6,309 nucleotides of DNA, from contig JAFGTO010000448.1 in the NCBI GenBank assembly GCA_016934095.1, forward strand, positions 1 to 6,309. Direction: 5' to 3'. Below, piece after piece: positions 5,610 to 6,309 of this stretch. Every line of letters starts with the position of its first letter. Position 1 is the stretch's first letter. The translations under genes and the position numbers were made by a program. The stretch is from Candidatus Glassiibacteriota bacterium. GTDB taxonomy: Bacteria > Gemmatimonadota > Glassbacteria > GWA2-58-10. Below the pieces are notes generated by a model. That model was not told where the DNA came from, made no database searches, and saw only the letters and a list, made by a program, of their open reading frames with translations.

Positions 5610-6065
5610 ATGTTTGCACTGAGGATCTTGCTTTTCTCGGGGTTTGTTTTGCTCCAGGCGGGTGTCTCTGCGGGGGCGGGAGTGAAAAGTACCGCAGACA
5701 GCTCTTCTCTCGAAGCATCGAGGAAAAGCGGTATCACCTTCGGGCTTAATTCCGCCTCCGGGCCTTTTTCGTCGTGGGGCCTCCCCGGGACAGGCGGGTG
5801 GACTCTGAAAATCGGCCTGAGCAGAGGATATCCCGGCAGAAGGATAGGATTCATCGCTGCCTGCGAGAGGCTGAACCTCGACCTGGATGGGTTCCAGGAG
5901 ATCTATGGTGTCCAGGCCCTGCAGGAAGCGCTCACCACCGGGGTCGAGTTCGTTCATTTTTCCAGGGACTTCACTACTTACAGCTATGGCACCCTGAGCA
6001 CCCGCATAAAATTCCCGCTGATCGAGAGCAGAAACCTGAGGACCGGGATTTTTTTCGATTTTTAA
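5610..6065 (+). CDS. Small exported protein of unknown function, possibly outer-membrane beta-rich
   Basis: I do not recognise this family. The 151-residue protein starts with a clear Sec signal peptide: MFALR, a hydrophobic core ILLFSGFVLL, then AGVSAGAG with likely cleavage near residues 20-24. There is no lipobox cysteine. The mature part of about 128 residues is rich in Gly and alternating hydrophobic/polar stretches that look like beta strands (for example WTLKIGLSRGY, TTGVEFVHFSRDF, YGTLSTRIKFPLI). It ends LRTGIFFDF, with terminal Phe and hydrophobic residues at alternate positions, as in the outer-membrane beta-barrel C-terminal signal. It contains one mature Cys and no catalytic motif that I can see. 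Its size is at the lower limit for a complete barrel, so it may be a small barrel or a shortened relative of a larger one. It has its own promoter and a structured leader, so it is probably not part of the haem pathway. Confidence 0.65.
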   Translation: MFALRILLFSGFVLLQAGVSAGAGVKSTADSSSLEASRKSGITFGLNSASGPFSSWGLPGTGGWTLKIGLSRGYPGRRIGFIAACERLNLDLDGFQEIYGVQALQEALTTGVEFVHFSRDFTTYSYGTLSTRIKFPLIESRNLRTGIFFDF

Positions 6066-6143
6066 AGCACCCTGTCCGGGAAATACCAGCCAACCACCAC
6101 GCTGCATCGCCTGGATTTTATCTCACTCCCGCATTCACTGTCT

Positions 6144-6173
6144 AATACCAAATTTTATGGCACGTATGGTATT
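6144..6173. repeat. Inverted repeat in the terminal intergenic region
   Basis: AATACCA (6144-6150) and TGGTATT (6167-6173) are perfect 7-bp complements around an AT-rich 16-nt centre. The spacing would place the two half-sites roughly two helical turns apart, as for a dimeric regulator, or would form a loose RNA hairpin. No T-tract follows. Function is unknown. Confidence 0.35.
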
Positions 6174-6249
6174 GAAGTGTTTCTGCGTCTCCCCCATTCC
6201 TTTTTCCCAAGCTCTTTATCTTGATTTGGTGGATAAGATCTATCCTCGG

Positions 6250-6278
6250 TTAACAAGTACTTTGAAAAACATTACAAA
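6250..6278 (+). promoter_or_regulatory. Candidate sigma70-type promoter for a gene beyond the window
   Basis: TTAACA (6250-6255, five of six to TTGACA) is followed after 17 bp by TACAAA (6273-6278, four of six to TATAAT). A purine-rich, Shine-Dalgarno-like stretch follows at 6286-6300. This suggests another + strand gene starts just past the end, but no start codon is visible. Confidence 0.3.
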
Positions 6279-6309
6279 AAGTTTTGGAAGGTGGGAGGGG
6301 GCCTGGGGG

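Larger units (their letters stand above)
6066..6309. other. Gene-poor, AT-richer end of the window
   Basis: No convincing gene lies in these 244 nt. One + frame stays open from about 6058 to the window end and has an ATG at 6157. Its translation is rich in Cys, Pro and Lys, its codon choice is unlike the upstream genes, and no Shine-Dalgarno precedes the ATG. The opposite strand offers only frames of about 20 codons. No terminator with a T-tract was found after the gene ending at 6065. The stretch holds the inverted repeat at 6144-6173 and a promoter-like pair at 6250-6278, so it is probably an intergenic control region. Confidence 0.5.

Noticed and set aside
6046..6145. Possible frameshift at the T run (6049-6055) extending the last gene
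   Set aside because: The two other frames downstream give Pro/His/Cys-rich sequence unlike the preceding beta-rich protein, and the existing end already has an outer-membrane-like terminal Phe.
6158..6176. TGGCAC resembling a sigma54 -24 element, with TTGAA downstream
   Set aside because: The TTG lies 8 nt rather than 5 nt after TGGCAC, and the invariant GC of the -12 element is GA, so the GG-N10-GC rule fails.

Overview
The window is a compact, GC-rich bacterial tetrapyrrole-synthesis cluster, all on the + strand, followed by an unrelated small exported protein and an AT-richer, gene-poor end. The organism makes 5-aminolevulinate by the C5 (glutamyl-tRNA) route, since hemA is present. It also has a fused uroporphyrinogen-III methyltransferase/synthase. 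It is probably Gram-negative, because the last gene looks like a small secreted beta-rich protein with an outer-membrane-type C-terminus. Gene content fits deltaproteobacteria-like lineages or FCB-type candidate phyla, but no taxonomic marker is present and I do not assign a phylum.

Layout: 1-102 is an AT-rich control region with promoter-like elements and a good inverted repeat. 103-930 encodes a polytopic HemX/CcsA-family membrane protein. 977-1621 encodes a siroheme-synthase N-domain protein (precorrin-2 dehydrogenase, possibly also ferrochelatase). 1597-2865 is hemA, overlapping the previous gene by 25 nt. 2866-3792 is hemC, starting with GTG directly after the hemA stop. A 127-nt AT-rich gap (3793-3919) holds a Shine-Dalgarno-like sequence, a possible 19-codon leader ORF and a small hairpin. 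3920-5467 is a SUMT-HemD fusion. 5468-5609 holds a weak terminator-like hairpin, a recognisable promoter and a strong stem-loop that ends 2 nt before the next start. 5610-6065 encodes a 151-residue exported protein of unknown function. 6066-6309 has no convincing gene, but has an inverted repeat and a promoter-like pair that may serve a gene beyond the window.

How the genes work together: HemA reduces glutamyl-tRNA to glutamate-1-semialdehyde. HemL and HemB, needed next, are not in the window. HemC makes hydroxymethylbilane, and the HemD half of the fusion closes it to uroporphyrinogen III. The SUMT half methylates that to precorrin-2, and the SirC-like protein oxidises it to sirohydrochlorin and perhaps inserts iron. 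The cluster therefore leads to the uroporphyrinogen III/siroheme branch point, which can feed siroheme, cobalamin or siroheme-derived heme. The HemX-like protein, which has lost the tryptophans of the WWD haem-handling motif, is more likely a HemA-associated membrane factor than a cytochrome c synthetase.

The core genes are ordinary. The points worth a second look are the degenerate WWD motif, the RNA-structure and leader-ORF candidates in the two intergenic gaps, and the SD-sequestering stem-loop in front of the last gene. I found no clear new biological system.
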